64,000 nt of DNA from Vibrio porteresiae DSM 19223 (lineage in GTDB: Bacteria > Pseudomonadota > Gammaproteobacteria > Enterobacterales > Vibrionaceae). Below are positions 46,001-54,404 of this stretch, piece by piece. Positions within the stretch are counted from its first letter, which is position 1; each line of letters opens with the position of its first letter. The position numbers and the translations under genes were made by a program. The stretch lies in assembly GCF_024347055.1 (NCBI RefSeq), contig NZ_AP024896.1, positions 1,178,001 to 1,242,000 of the forward strand, written 5' to 3'. The notes beneath the pieces were generated by a model. It was not told the origin of the DNA, did not search any database, and saw only the letters and a program-made list of their open reading frames with translations.

Positions 46001-46455
46001 AATTCGAGAAAGGACTTGAATTACCAAAACCAATGAAACTAGACCACTTAGCGCCTCTTGAACAAAGCTCTGATCCTAAAGTGAAGTACTTCTCTGGCAC
46101 CACATCGTACAAAGCCACCATGCATATCACCAAGTTACCGAATAAAAATGAAGCACTGTGGCTTGATTTAGGTAAAGTCGGTGATGTTGCGCAAGTCTTT
46201 GTCAACGGGCAAGAAGTTTCGACGTTATGGTATTCACCTAAGCAAGTGGATATTAGTGCTTACGTTAAACAAGATGAGAATGCGCTTGAGGTGAAAGTCG
46301 CTAACCTATGGGTCAACCGTTTGATTGGTGACAAACAACCTGGCGCCAATCCAGTCACATGGACCGCAGCACCAACCTTTAAACCAGATGCCGAATTACG
46401 ACCATCCGGTTTAATTGGCCCAGTGACATTAGTGACCAAAGAAAACCTTCAATAG
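43084..46455 (+). CDS. GH106-type alpha-L-rhamnosidase
   Basis: Exported hydrolase of 1,123 residues that removes alpha-L-rhamnose, as from rhamnogalacturonan or other plant glycosides. Signal peptide (LLCLLAASVSLGIHQQVMAS), then the GH106 opening PLVWWHWMNGNITKDGI and VGGVHNFDASMSTP-type stretch, a barrel with candidate catalytic acids in LVTDSLE and FGESLEDQRP, and C-terminal beta-sandwich domains (DLGKVGDVAQVFVNGQEV). The ATG at 43084 has GGAA seven bases upstream. It is preceded by a RAT/terminator attenuator and followed by a convergent AraC gene. Rhamnose-catabolism genes (rhaA, rhaB, rhaD) are absent from the window. Confidence 0.88.
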   Translation: MTKRNEKKKNYLLCLLAASVSLGIHQQVMASTSTETVLEQGFETPPHSARPLVWWHWMNGNITKDGIDKDLEWMHKVGIGGVHNFDASMSTPQIVAKRLSFMSPDWQDAFRHAVQKADSFGMDFGIASSAGWSETGGPWVKPKDGMKKVVWSTLVVKGGSVVTQKLPDSPATTGPFQEIPGSALFEKNGEKTSAPMATGTIGVFAVPVTHAAITTKHSVLVNGQAVDAHALQDNDLQTSISVPLDNENHATFVVNYDKPVKIRSARLMIKDGRMPFAPERFKAELQARVGDEWQSLGIFPLYETTTTLGFDAVNAQQYRVVMTPLPALSSAGLLGATQGAQVIELFPPAATKNVDVLDFQLSSEAQITQFEAKAGFATVHNYYDIANNFSEQGVDVNQIIDLTDKVSPNGEINWVPPKGQDWEIIHLGWSLTGKTNHPATPEATGLEVDKYDPTAVHDYISTYLDKYQDVVGEKWMGKHGINSLVTDSLEIGASNWTPKLLEEFKSRRGYDAKPWLPALTGVLIGTPAQSDQFLFDYRATLAELFVESHYKTIAQVAHERGLKVFGESLEDQRPTLGDDIEMRRWTDVPMAALWSYDRHTGPRPGLLGDIRSAASAAHFYGQNLVAAESMTSAFSPWSFAPADLKRVIDLEFAYGVNRPAIHTSVHQPVDDKQPGLSLFIFGQHFNRHETWADMARPWVDYISRNSYLLQQGRYNADVAMFYGEDTPVTTTYADAVPTDLPKHFAYDFVNREMLKEMKVEKSGDLVEYVSPGGARYRVIALYGTSEHMTYSTLTRLKALADQGGLIVGKKPVSTPSLSDDQEKFAQLVDQIWSKPNVLDEETSHLDTTLVHLGMTQDVTTASDALENDKLMFVHRKLEDGDLYYVNNRTTDALKEQVTFRVSGYTPEIWNPVDGSTRQVSYTVKNGVTVVDLDLQAEESLYVVFVNRSKVTHHIVMKPKVINREVVSGPWSVKFEKGLELPKPMKLDHLAPLEQSSDPKVKYFSGTTSYKATMHITKLPNKNEALWLDLGKVGDVAQVFVNGQEVSTLWYSPKQVDISAYVKQDENALEVKVANLWVNRLIGDKQPGANPVTWTAAPTFKPDAELRPSGLIGPVTLVTKENLQ

Positions 46456-46471
46456 TGATTTAGGTCTATCC

Positions 46472-46502
46472 ATGACCATTGTTCCAAGAGAGCAATGGTC
46501 AT
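46472..46502. terminator. Hairpin between GH106 and AraC genes
   Basis: Perfect 10-bp stem ATGACCATTG / CAATGGTCAT with an 11-nt loop, 17 bp after the GH106 stop. No T-run, so it is a weak or RNA-processing terminator. Confidence 0.6.
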
Positions 46503-46549
46503 TGGATTCGATGAGTTATGGCAACCCATCGACGGATAAATGCATATCG

Positions 46550-47344
46550 TCATTTATTAATAATGTATTTGGTAGGCGAAACACCAAACGTTTTTTTAAA
46601 AGCGTAAATGTAAGACGATGCCGAAGAGTAACCGGCATCAAGCGCAATATTCAATATGCTCTCTTTTTCCTTTACGCGCCGAATAGACTGGAGTAACCGT
46701 AGCCGTTGACGCCATTCTTGATAGGTTAACCCTGTCTCTTTTTTGAAACGACGAACAAAGGTGCTCTGTGAGATATTCAACTTATTAGCACACTGTTCTG
46801 GTGTATGAGGAGCACCTGAGTCTGCTTGAATCTGCTGGCACAGATGGAGCAGCTCTTGAGAATGCGGATAAGGCAATGTAAAGTCGACCTCATTCAGTTC
46901 AGCAAGAAATTGCATAAATGCACTTTCCTTAAGTTCAATTTCCTTTATCTGATCTGCATCATTTAGTAAGAAATAGTCCACATAGGTATCAACAATGGGG
47001 GAAATTTCGACAATTTTGCTCTCCTCGCCATTGGACACTATGTCAAATGTCCTATTTATGTTGATACAGACATACTCAGACTGTTCAGAACTCCAAAGTA
47101 CGTGTTCACTTTCTTTAGGAATCCAGACCCCATGCAATGGTGGGACATGATAAAACTTGGAATTCACTTCAACATAAACAGTACCCGTTCTGGTATATAT
47201 AAACTGAATCCAAGCATGAGAATGAACTTCTGTTTTTTTCGAAAAATCAGCGATATCCATACAAAAAAGCAAGCCTTTTTGAATCTCCACTTTATCTAAC
47301 GGAGAAGTAGTCGGTTTCCAGTGATTTCTATTGATTTTGATCAT
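46550..47344 (-). CDS. AraC-family transcriptional regulator
   Basis: Cytoplasmic regulator of 264 residues. N-terminal cupin sugar-binding domain (about 25-120, with HSHAWIQFIYTRTGTVYV and PPLHGVWIPKESEH) and C-terminal tandem helix-turn-helix (about 165-262: CANKLNISQSTFVRRFKKET, then ALDAGYSSASSYIYAFKKTF). It converges with the GH106 gene, so it may regulate the rhamnosidase or galactan locus. Ligand unknown. Confidence 0.88.
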   Translation of the reverse strand: MIKINRNHWKPTTSPLDKVEIQKGLLFCMDIADFSKKTEVHSHAWIQFIYTRTGTVYVEVNSKFYHVPPLHGVWIPKESEHVLWSSEQSEYVCININRTFDIVSNGEESKIVEISPIVDTYVDYFLLNDADQIKEIELKESAFMQFLAELNEVDFTLPYPHSQELLHLCQQIQADSGAPHTPEQCANKLNISQSTFVRRFKKETGLTYQEWRQRLRLLQSIRRVKEKESILNIALDAGYSSASSYIYAFKKTFGVSPTKYIINK

Positions 47345-47610
47345 ATAAACTCGTTGTCGCCTTTTTTTCGATATCTCTTGCCTAAAACTCTACGTTGTCA
47401 TTAGGAAAAATTCATTAACATTGCATCAACGTTCAGCGATAGGTTAATCATCACAGCCATGAAGATAGTTAATATCAAATAAAGCCATTGCGTTTTTATA
47501 TTGGATCATATCGTTGAAATTATTAATTAAACGAAACTTACGAATATAAAAACATATGTCTTTACATAAGCATAAACAATATATCTAATTTTCGCAATAG
47601 GAAGCTATGT

Positions 47611-48282
47611 ATGAACTACATGTTCGCACGTCTAAATGTATATGATTTACTACGCCGAATTTTTATTGAAGAACCTAGCGTTCCTTTATTGCAGTATTTA
47701 AAGACTATAGATATGGATTATTTAGTTCCTCATGAAGAATTAAACGTCTCTAGTGGTATTGAATATCTAGCCAACTCTCTGAATTATCTTAAAGGCATAA
47801 CTATTTCTACTACATCTCAAGCTTACCAAGACCTGCATTGGGATTACACTCAGTTGTTTATCGGGCCACATGAATTGCCCGCTTCACCTTGGGAGTCATC
47901 CTATAAACATGACCGTTTATTATTTACTCAAACAACAATGGATGTAGCAAAATTTTATAGTGAAAACGGATTTTATCTACCAGAAAGTGAACATGAAGCG
48001 GCTGATCATATTGGTTTTGAATTAGATTTCATGTATCACCTAGCAAGAAATGTTGATTTCGACACTTCACTTCTGTCATTTAAAAATATCCATAATGTAA
48101 AAAATCAAGTTAATTTCTTAGAGAACCATCTATTAAGCTTCTTAGATGAACTAATGAGAAAAATTCAGAATAGCGCACAAACAGATTTTTATATAAACAT
48201 GTCAAGATTTACGAAAGAATTTATAAATCATGATTATAAAGAGATCAAAAAAATTTTATTAAGCACGAATAATAAGAAATAG
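47611..48282 (+). CDS. TorD/DmsD-family chaperone
   Basis: Cytoplasmic chaperone of 223 residues for the adjacent molybdoenzyme: it binds the Tat signal and helps cofactor insertion. All-helical, with DYTQLFIGPHELPASPWESSY and AADHIGFELDFM, both conserved family signatures. AGGA lies ten bases before the ATG. It is the first gene of the dms-like operon, 17 bp before the catalytic subunit gene. Confidence 0.88.
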   Translation: MNYMFARLNVYDLLRRIFIEEPSVPLLQYLKTIDMDYLVPHEELNVSSGIEYLANSLNYLKGITISTTSQAYQDLHWDYTQLFIGPHELPASPWESSYKHDRLLFTQTTMDVAKFYSENGFYLPESEHEAADHIGFELDFMYHLARNVDFDTSLLSFKNIHNVKNQVNFLENHLLSFLDELMRKIQNSAQTDFYINMSRFTKEFINHDYKEIKKILLSTNNKK

Positions 48283-48299
48283 ATATCGGAATAATTACC

Positions 48300-50879
48300 A
48301 TGAAAGAAAACGATATTACCAATGTAAGCAGACGCACCTTTATTAAAGGGTCTGCAGCACTCACAGCACTAACTGCTCTGCCAGTTAGCCGCGGTTTAAT
48401 TGCGGGTGAAGTTAGCAAAGTGAGCGATAATCACTCACAGGCTGTCTGGAAACCGGCTGCTTGCTGGCATGATTGTGGTGGTAAATGCCTCAATAAAGCA
48501 CTGGTCGATGGTAACACTGTTATTCGTCAAAAAACGGATGACCTCAACCTAGATAGCCCCAATACCCCACAACAACGTGGCTGCCTACGTGGTCGCTCCC
48601 AACGTCATCAAGTCTTTGCCGTTGATCGACTAAAATACCCGATGCGTCGAAAAAATTGGGCTCCAGGCGGTGGTGACAAATCATTACGCGGTAGAGATCA
48701 ATGGGTACGAATTAGTTGGGACGAAGCGTTAGGGTTAATCGCACATGAAACCCACCGTATTACCACTAAATATGGTCAGGAATCCCTGTGGGTAACAGGT
48801 CAAAAAGAGTTTTGTCAGCCCTATTACAATATGTTTTCTGCCTATGGTGGTTATGTTTCAGATTGGGGAACTCGCTCCTTTGGAGCATGGAGCGAAACGT
48901 CTGGCTTAATCGGTGTGCCTTGGGGTATTTGGGGTATCAACGATCGCCTTGACTTAAAAAACTCTGAGTTGATTGTGATTTGGGGAGCTAACCCTGCGTG
49001 GACTAGCCCAGGTTCGCCTACCTATCACTACATCCAAGCCAAAAAAGCGGGTGCAAAATTCATCTGTATCGACCCTAGTTACACTGATACTGCTGCGATA
49101 TTGGATGCAGAGTGGATTCCAATTAACCCTGCGACTGACCACGCTTTAGTGTTGGCGTTGATGTATGTTTTGCTACAAGAAGATAACCCTAAGACCAACC
49201 CACTGATCAAATGGGATTTTCTCGATCGTTATACCATTGGTTTTGATGCACAGCACATGCCCGAGGGAGCCGATCCTAAAGACAACTTTAAAGATTATTT
49301 GTTAGGCACTTACACTAACGATCCCAAAACGCCTGAGTGGGCATCCGAGATCACTGGGGTCTCTTCTGACGTCATTCGTTCACTTGCTCGTAAGATCGGT
49401 ACTATTGATAAAGTGGCACTTCTTTGTGGGTGGGCACCCGCGCGCGTCAATAATGGCGAAGGATGGGTTCATGCATTCTCGACACTTGGTTTTATGACGG
49501 GTCACGTCGGCAGTTCAGGTAACATGACTGGAACTTCTGTGCACTTTTTTGCTGCTAATGGCGGCGACTTTTTGGTCAACGAAGGTTCAACTGGCTTAAA
49601 AAATATCGATAACCCAATTACTACAACCATCAACCATAACGAGTTGACAAGGGCGCTCACTGAAGGGAAATGTCGTCAACCACGCGGTGGTGATAAAGAC
49701 GTTAATATTCAGATGATCTTTCATTGTGCCAACAACACGATGCAAGGTTTTAATAACGTCAATCAGGCGATCGATGCCTATCGTTCAAATATCGAGTTCG
49801 TGGTCACCCCTGCGTATAACTTTACCTCAAATGCCAAATATTCCGACCTCGTACTACCCGTGACTACTGAGTGGGAACGAGAAGGTATTGTTTTACACCT
49901 GCATAACCGAGAAGTACTTTTATTAGGTGTCAATATCACCAAGCCCCTCTATGAAGCCCAAAGTGATCAGTGGATAGCCAAACACCTTGGCGAGAGATTA
50001 GGGGTGGATGTTAATGCACTTTTCCCTATCAGTGAAAAACAACAGTTTTTTAATCAAATCATGGGCTCAACGGTCATTGACACCGATGGGAAAAGCTATG
50101 TTCCATTAGTAACGATTACCGAAGAAGACCTAGTAAAACATCAAATACAGGGTAAAACGCAACAGGGAAAAATCTCACTAGAACAATTACTCACCGAAGG
50201 TAAGTACCAAGTTTATCGACACGACGGAGATAACTACGGCTTTATCGCTTATAAAGATTTTATCGGTGATCCGCACAGTAATCCGTTAAAAACGGAAAGT
50301 GGCAAGTTTGAAATTTACTGTCAAAAACTGAATGAGCGTTCGAAAGAGTACGGTTGGAGTGAGATTCCAGCGATTCCAAAATACATCGCTAGCGAGCACG
50401 GCTACCAAAGCACATTCTCTGATTGGCACAATAAAGTAAAAGGACAATATCCTTTCCAAATTTATACGCCGCACTATCTGAGATCGTCACACAGCACATT
50501 AGATAACGTTGCACAACTTCGAGAAGCCTGGCCGGGTCATGTTTACATCAACGCATCCGATGCCAAACGTCTTGGGCTAAAACAAGGTGATACGGCACTG
50601 ATTTACTCGAAATTGGGCAAAGTACTGCGCCCCGTTTTCTGCACTGAAACACTCAAACCAGGCGTGATTGCATTACCGCATGGCCGATGGTCTGACATTG
50701 ATGAAAAAACAGGCATTGATGGCGCTGGTACAGAAAACATGCTGTTTGAGCCTGCTACCACCGGTCTTGGTACTTCAGGTTGGAACTCTGGCTATTGCAA
50801 TATCGAAAAATGGCAAGGTAAGCAATTGATCTCAGATGCATTGCAACCGCCACGCTTACCTGTATTTGCTAAGGAGTAA
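48300..50879 (+). CDS. dmsA: DmsA-like molybdopterin oxidoreductase, catalytic subunit
   Basis: Periplasmic molybdoenzyme of 859 residues that probably reduces DMSO, TMAO or another S- or N-oxide in anaerobic respiration. A Tat signal SRRTFIK lies at residues 10-16. A [4Fe-4S] motif follows at C55-x3-C59-x3-C63-x31-C95. MGD-binding motifs include WVTGQKEF, VIWGANPAW and LVLPVTTEWER. The true substrate is not determined by sequence. It is part of the operon torD-type chaperone, dmsA, dmsB, dmsC and polyferredoxin, with short gaps. Confidence 0.9.
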   Translation: MKENDITNVSRRTFIKGSAALTALTALPVSRGLIAGEVSKVSDNHSQAVWKPAACWHDCGGKCLNKALVDGNTVIRQKTDDLNLDSPNTPQQRGCLRGRSQRHQVFAVDRLKYPMRRKNWAPGGGDKSLRGRDQWVRISWDEALGLIAHETHRITTKYGQESLWVTGQKEFCQPYYNMFSAYGGYVSDWGTRSFGAWSETSGLIGVPWGIWGINDRLDLKNSELIVIWGANPAWTSPGSPTYHYIQAKKAGAKFICIDPSYTDTAAILDAEWIPINPATDHALVLALMYVLLQEDNPKTNPLIKWDFLDRYTIGFDAQHMPEGADPKDNFKDYLLGTYTNDPKTPEWASEITGVSSDVIRSLARKIGTIDKVALLCGWAPARVNNGEGWVHAFSTLGFMTGHVGSSGNMTGTSVHFFAANGGDFLVNEGSTGLKNIDNPITTTINHNELTRALTEGKCRQPRGGDKDVNIQMIFHCANNTMQGFNNVNQAIDAYRSNIEFVVTPAYNFTSNAKYSDLVLPVTTEWEREGIVLHLHNREVLLLGVNITKPLYEAQSDQWIAKHLGERLGVDVNALFPISEKQQFFNQIMGSTVIDTDGKSYVPLVTITEEDLVKHQIQGKTQQGKISLEQLLTEGKYQVYRHDGDNYGFIAYKDFIGDPHSNPLKTESGKFEIYCQKLNERSKEYGWSEIPAIPKYIASEHGYQSTFSDWHNKVKGQYPFQIYTPHYLRSSHSTLDNVAQLREAWPGHVYINASDAKRLGLKQGDTALIYSKLGKVLRPVFCTETLKPGVIALPHGRWSDIDEKTGIDGAGTENMLFEPATTGLGTSGWNSGYCNIEKWQGKQLISDALQPPRLPVFAKE

Positions 50880-50882
50880 TAC

Positions 50883-51443
50883 ATGAAAAATAAAAATCAG
50901 ATCGGTTTTTACATTAACGTTTCCCAATGTGTTGGATGCAAAACATGTGTTATTTCATGCAAAGATAAAAACCACCTTGAAGTCGGACGTAACTTTCGCC
51001 GTGTATATGACATTGAGACAGGCAGCTATCCCACACCTAAAAAGTGGCATCTCTCTATCTCATGTAATCACTGTGATGAGCCTGCTTGTGTGAGCCATTG
51101 CCCAACACAAGCAATGCATAAACGACCTGAAGATGGAGTCGTTTTGGTCGACCACACTAAATGCGTTGGCTGCCGCTACTGCACGTGGGCATGTCCCTAT
51201 GAAGCACCGCAATACAACCCAGCTATCGGCATGATGACAAAATGTGACACCTGTTATGAACTTCGTGAGCAAGGCATGAATCCAGTCTGTGTAGATACCT
51301 GTCCGATGCGAGCCATCGAGTTCGGATTGATCAGCGAGCTAAGAGCCAAGTATGGCAACAATGCCGATATCGTTGGACTACCCAGCTCAGAAGTGACTCA
51401 TCCAAATCTCATCGTTGGTTTTAATGCTCAGGAGAGTAAATGA
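50883..51443 (+). CDS. dmsB: DmsB-like 4Fe-4S ferredoxin subunit
   Basis: Electron-transfer subunit of 186 residues with four [4Fe-4S] clusters: CVGCKTCVISC, CNHCDEPACVSHC, CVGCRYCTWAC and CDTCYELREQGMNPVCVDTC. This is the DmsB/NrfC-type arrangement. It has no Tat signal and is exported with DmsA by hitch-hiking. Three bases separate it from dmsA and its stop overlaps the dmsC start. Confidence 0.93.
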   Translation: MKNKNQIGFYINVSQCVGCKTCVISCKDKNHLEVGRNFRRVYDIETGSYPTPKKWHLSISCNHCDEPACVSHCPTQAMHKRPEDGVVLVDHTKCVGCRYCTWACPYEAPQYNPAIGMMTKCDTCYELREQGMNPVCVDTCPMRAIEFGLISELRAKYGNNADIVGLPSSEVTHPNLIVGFNAQESK

Positions 51444-52270
51444 TGCACGAATGGCCTCTAATCATCTTCACCACGTTAATTCAGGTGTCGATTGGTAGTT
51501 ATCTACTGACAATGTGTTATGTCTTTAATTCTAAGGAACAAAGTCACTCCCTCATTCCTACAATGGCGAGTCTTGCTTTGGGTGGTCTAGGATTATTGTC
51601 CTCCATTTTCCACTTAGGAAATCCTTGGCATATGTTCAACACCATGAACAATGTCTTTTCTTCATGGATGAGTCGAGAAGTCCTATTTGTTGGGGCCTAT
51701 GTGGGTCTATTGTCACTTAATGTGTTCATTTATTGGCTTAGAAAACAGTTTTACCCATTATTACAGGCGCTCACTGCTGGCATAGGAATCTTGACCGTTT
51801 TTGTTATGTCAAATATCTATGTTAATTCTCTGTTTGTTCTTTGGGCGACTTGGAATACCTATAGTGCATTTTGGGCAACCGCTTTAATGACAGGGAGTTT
51901 AATGTCATTACTTGCATTTAGCTTAACACCACACTCTCCAGATAAAACTGAAATGATGAAAAAAGTGACTTCGCTGTTCATCACGTTTGCAGGTATCGCT
52001 TTTATTCTGACAATCTTCAATTTTATCTATGTTGAAAGACATTTAACTGAGAATCTGACACGAGCAATCACCGCAAGATACGCTGACACGGACTTCGTTG
52101 AAAAGCTCTTGTCATTTAGGATCATGTTATTGGTTTTTGTCTTCGGTATTTTACATTACGTGAAAAAACTGGAAGGTAAACGTACCACTCTACCACTGGT
52201 CATCGCCTGCCTTATATCCATAATGGCAGAACTCATTGGTCGACTTGGCTTTTTTTCTCTCAGTATTTAG
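51440..52270 (+). CDS. dmsC: DmsC-like membrane anchor subunit
   Basis: Integral membrane protein of 276 residues with about eight helices that anchors DmsAB and oxidises menaquinol. The family pattern LGNPWHMFNTMNNVFSSWMSRE is present. Its ATG at 51440 overlaps the dmsB stop by four bases, and a second ATG at 51443 is equally possible (AGGAGA is 5-8 bases upstream). Confidence 0.9.
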   Translation: MMHEWPLIIFTTLIQVSIGSYLLTMCYVFNSKEQSHSLIPTMASLALGGLGLLSSIFHLGNPWHMFNTMNNVFSSWMSREVLFVGAYVGLLSLNVFIYWLRKQFYPLLQALTAGIGILTVFVMSNIYVNSLFVLWATWNTYSAFWATALMTGSLMSLLAFSLTPHSPDKTEMMKKVTSLFITFAGIAFILTIFNFIYVERHLTENLTRAITARYADTDFVEKLLSFRIMLLVFVFGILHYVKKLEGKRTTLPLVIACLISIMAELIGRLGFFSLSI

Positions 52271-52301
52271 CTACCCGGAAAAAGAATAGAAGGAAGTGTC
52301 G

Positions 52302-53162
52302 ATGGCAATTCAAATCGGTAAAAACTGTATTCGTAACAAATTTGACTGGTCGAATTGCCATCAATGCAGTACCCACTGTCCTTCTCAAGCAATTCATTTT
52401 CATCCCCAAACACACGTGGACATCGATGTCTGTAATCAATGTGGACGATGCATTGAAGCTTGTCCATTTGATGCCATCTCTGGCACAAAACCCACTTATC
52501 ACATACAAGGCAAAACCTTGTTCGAGGACAATCAGCATCCACCAACACCAGAAAAATTGTTGCAACTAAAATTGTCGGGAATCACCCAAGTAGAATTGAA
52601 AGATAACAATTCCATTTGGTTTAGCCCTATAACATCCATTAATCAATCATTAGCTGCAAATGGCCTCACTAAGTTCGACATACTCTTTACAGATCAACAC
52701 TATGAGAAAATATCGCATTCAAAACGCTCTCTGTTTAGAAGCCTTATTAAATCTCCACTCACCGATAAGCAAACCAGACGCGATATGGGCTCCACTCTGA
52801 TTAGCGAAAAGCGCCCGTTACACCGACTCATCTTTAACCCAAATCAATGTAACTTATGCCAACAATGTCAAATTCTTTGCCCCAAAGAATGCATAACAAT
52901 CAACGATAAGAACATTACATTGAATAATGAGAATTGTAATGGCTGCCAGCTGTGTTCTGATGTGTGCGTGAAAAAATCGTTATGTGTTGAACATGGTATT
53001 TATCAGAATCAATCTATTTCGTATTCTATCGAAGAATTCCGGTGCACAGAGTGTGGAACTCTGTACCCACAAGTGATTGATGAGTCAAGAAATTCGCAGA
53101 GTATTTGCCCTGCTTGTCAATTTAGAAAAGAGACGGGCATCGCTATCTACAAAATTGGCTAA
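52302..53162 (+). CDS. Polyferredoxin associated with the dms operon
   Basis: Cytoplasmic iron-sulfur protein of 286 residues. Cysteine clusters at CHQCSTHCP, CNQCGRCIEACP, CNLCQQCQILCP and CNGCQLCSDVC, then a zinc-ribbon-like pair CTECGTLYP and CPACQF. The ATG at 52302 has AGGAA six bases upstream; a GTG six bases earlier overlaps that site. It is the last gene of the dms operon. It resembles NapF/NapG-type ferredoxins and may feed electrons or aid cluster assembly. The precise role is unknown. Confidence 0.75.
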   Translation: MAIQIGKNCIRNKFDWSNCHQCSTHCPSQAIHFHPQTHVDIDVCNQCGRCIEACPFDAISGTKPTYHIQGKTLFEDNQHPPTPEKLLQLKLSGITQVELKDNNSIWFSPITSINQSLAANGLTKFDILFTDQHYEKISHSKRSLFRSLIKSPLTDKQTRRDMGSTLISEKRPLHRLIFNPNQCNLCQQCQILCPKECITINDKNITLNNENCNGCQLCSDVCVKKSLCVEHGIYQNQSISYSIEEFRCTECGTLYPQVIDESRNSQSICPACQFRKETGIAIYKIG

Positions 53163-53196
53163 AGCCATCGTAAGACAGCTTTAGACAGGACAAACA

Positions 53197-54183
53197 CTAA
53201 CTAAAGATCGAAGGCACCTTTCGTGCTCCTTCCAAAGAATTAATTGATGCAAAGTTGGCCAGAGCACCTTCTCTGTTCTCCAGCCTATGTGCCTTTGGTG
53301 ATGCACCATAGACACGCTTAAATGTAGTGCTAAAAGAACTCTCTGAAGAATAGCCTAACCGAAAAGATAGGTGCTTAATCGATTCATTACTCAAGCGAAG
53401 GGCTCTACTGGCTATTAACATCCTCAACTGAGTCAGATAATTGATAGCGCTCGTCCCTGTCAATTTCAAAAAAAGTCTTGCAAACCCTGTTCGAGACATA
53501 CCTGCGACATCAGCAAGATCAGATAGTTGCCAATGTCGAGTTGGTGTATTATGTATAGCGTTTAGAGCCTTCATAATCCGAGCATCGTTGAGTGCACCAA
53601 TCCAGCCATTTACCTCAGATTTTTGCTTAAGAACCCAACTTCGAATACCTTCTATCATGATCAACTGCATCATATGATCGCCAATTAAGGCTGAACCTAA
53701 CGCTTGTGATTGAGTTTCTTCATGCAATTTATTCATTAACCATTGCAGTGATGACGATGCGTTTGTGTCACCTGCAATGAATATAACGTCAGGCAAACAG
53801 TCTAATAATCCAAAACTACCGACTTGGTCTATTTCCATTTTTCCAGAAATAATCATACTTGCATCTCCTCCCAAGTGGGCGATGCCATCGGATACAGAAT
53901 AGTCTATCTCATTGATTGAGGTCGGTATTAGATTCGGGTTTGTAGCCAGAATAAAAGGTGTGAACCTCGTAATAATTAAACTGTCACCAGGTAGTAATTT
54001 GTGCCAAGCAGACTGATCTAAAGAACGGAACCAAATATCTCCTTTCTTTAAAGACAAAAATTTCATCCCATTGAATCCATTATAACTAATAGACCAATGG
54101 TCACCCGCCCTTTGACCTAGCGTGACATAACTTCTGGCTGCAAGTAACCGAAACACATCAGATAAAGGGTCGATGGTACTCAT
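53197..54183 (-). CDS. AraC-family regulator with cupin_6 domain
   Basis: Cytoplasmic regulator of 328 residues. N-terminal AraC-type cupin domain (about 1-195: SYVTLGQRAGDHWSIS, KKGDIWF, LLPGDSLI) and C-terminal helix-turn-helix pair (about 210-305: LSDLADVAGMSRTGFARLF and FRLGYSSESSFSTTFKRVYG). It is divergent from the SMP-30-like gene and likely controls it. Such regulators often sense hydrophobic or reactive compounds. Confidence 0.88.
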   Translation of the reverse strand: MSTIDPLSDVFRLLAARSYVTLGQRAGDHWSISYNGFNGMKFLSLKKGDIWFRSLDQSAWHKLLPGDSLIITRFTPFILATNPNLIPTSINEIDYSVSDGIAHLGGDASMIISGKMEIDQVGSFGLLDCLPDVIFIAGDTNASSSLQWLMNKLHEETQSQALGSALIGDHMMQLIMIEGIRSWVLKQKSEVNGWIGALNDARIMKALNAIHNTPTRHWQLSDLADVAGMSRTGFARLFLKLTGTSAINYLTQLRMLIASRALRLSNESIKHLSFRLGYSSESSFSTTFKRVYGASPKAHRLENREGALANFASINSLEGARKVPSIFS

Positions 54184-54404
54184 AGTAAACTCTCTGCTAA
54201 TTTCAATGATTCTAACGATATGCGCTAAGTTCTAAAATGACAGCGAAACTAAGGCATCAATACTCTTGACGCTAACTGTGCCAATTGAATTACCTAACAG
54301 TATACGTGTCTGTTGCAAAAAACAGAACACCTACAAATATTGGACATAACTGGCATAGTTTACCTTCGTTTGACATTTTTTCCTTTCTGATTTGGCGTAA
54401 TACA

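Noticed and set aside
47345..47610. An FNR box upstream of the dms operon
   Set aside because: A stretch near 47500 looks like part of TTGAT-N4-ATCAA but with too many mismatches to claim.
54285..54404. A 40-codon N-terminal extension of the SMP-30-like protein
   Set aside because: It would place the signal peptide inside the protein; the ATG at 54405 is directly before a clear signal sequence.
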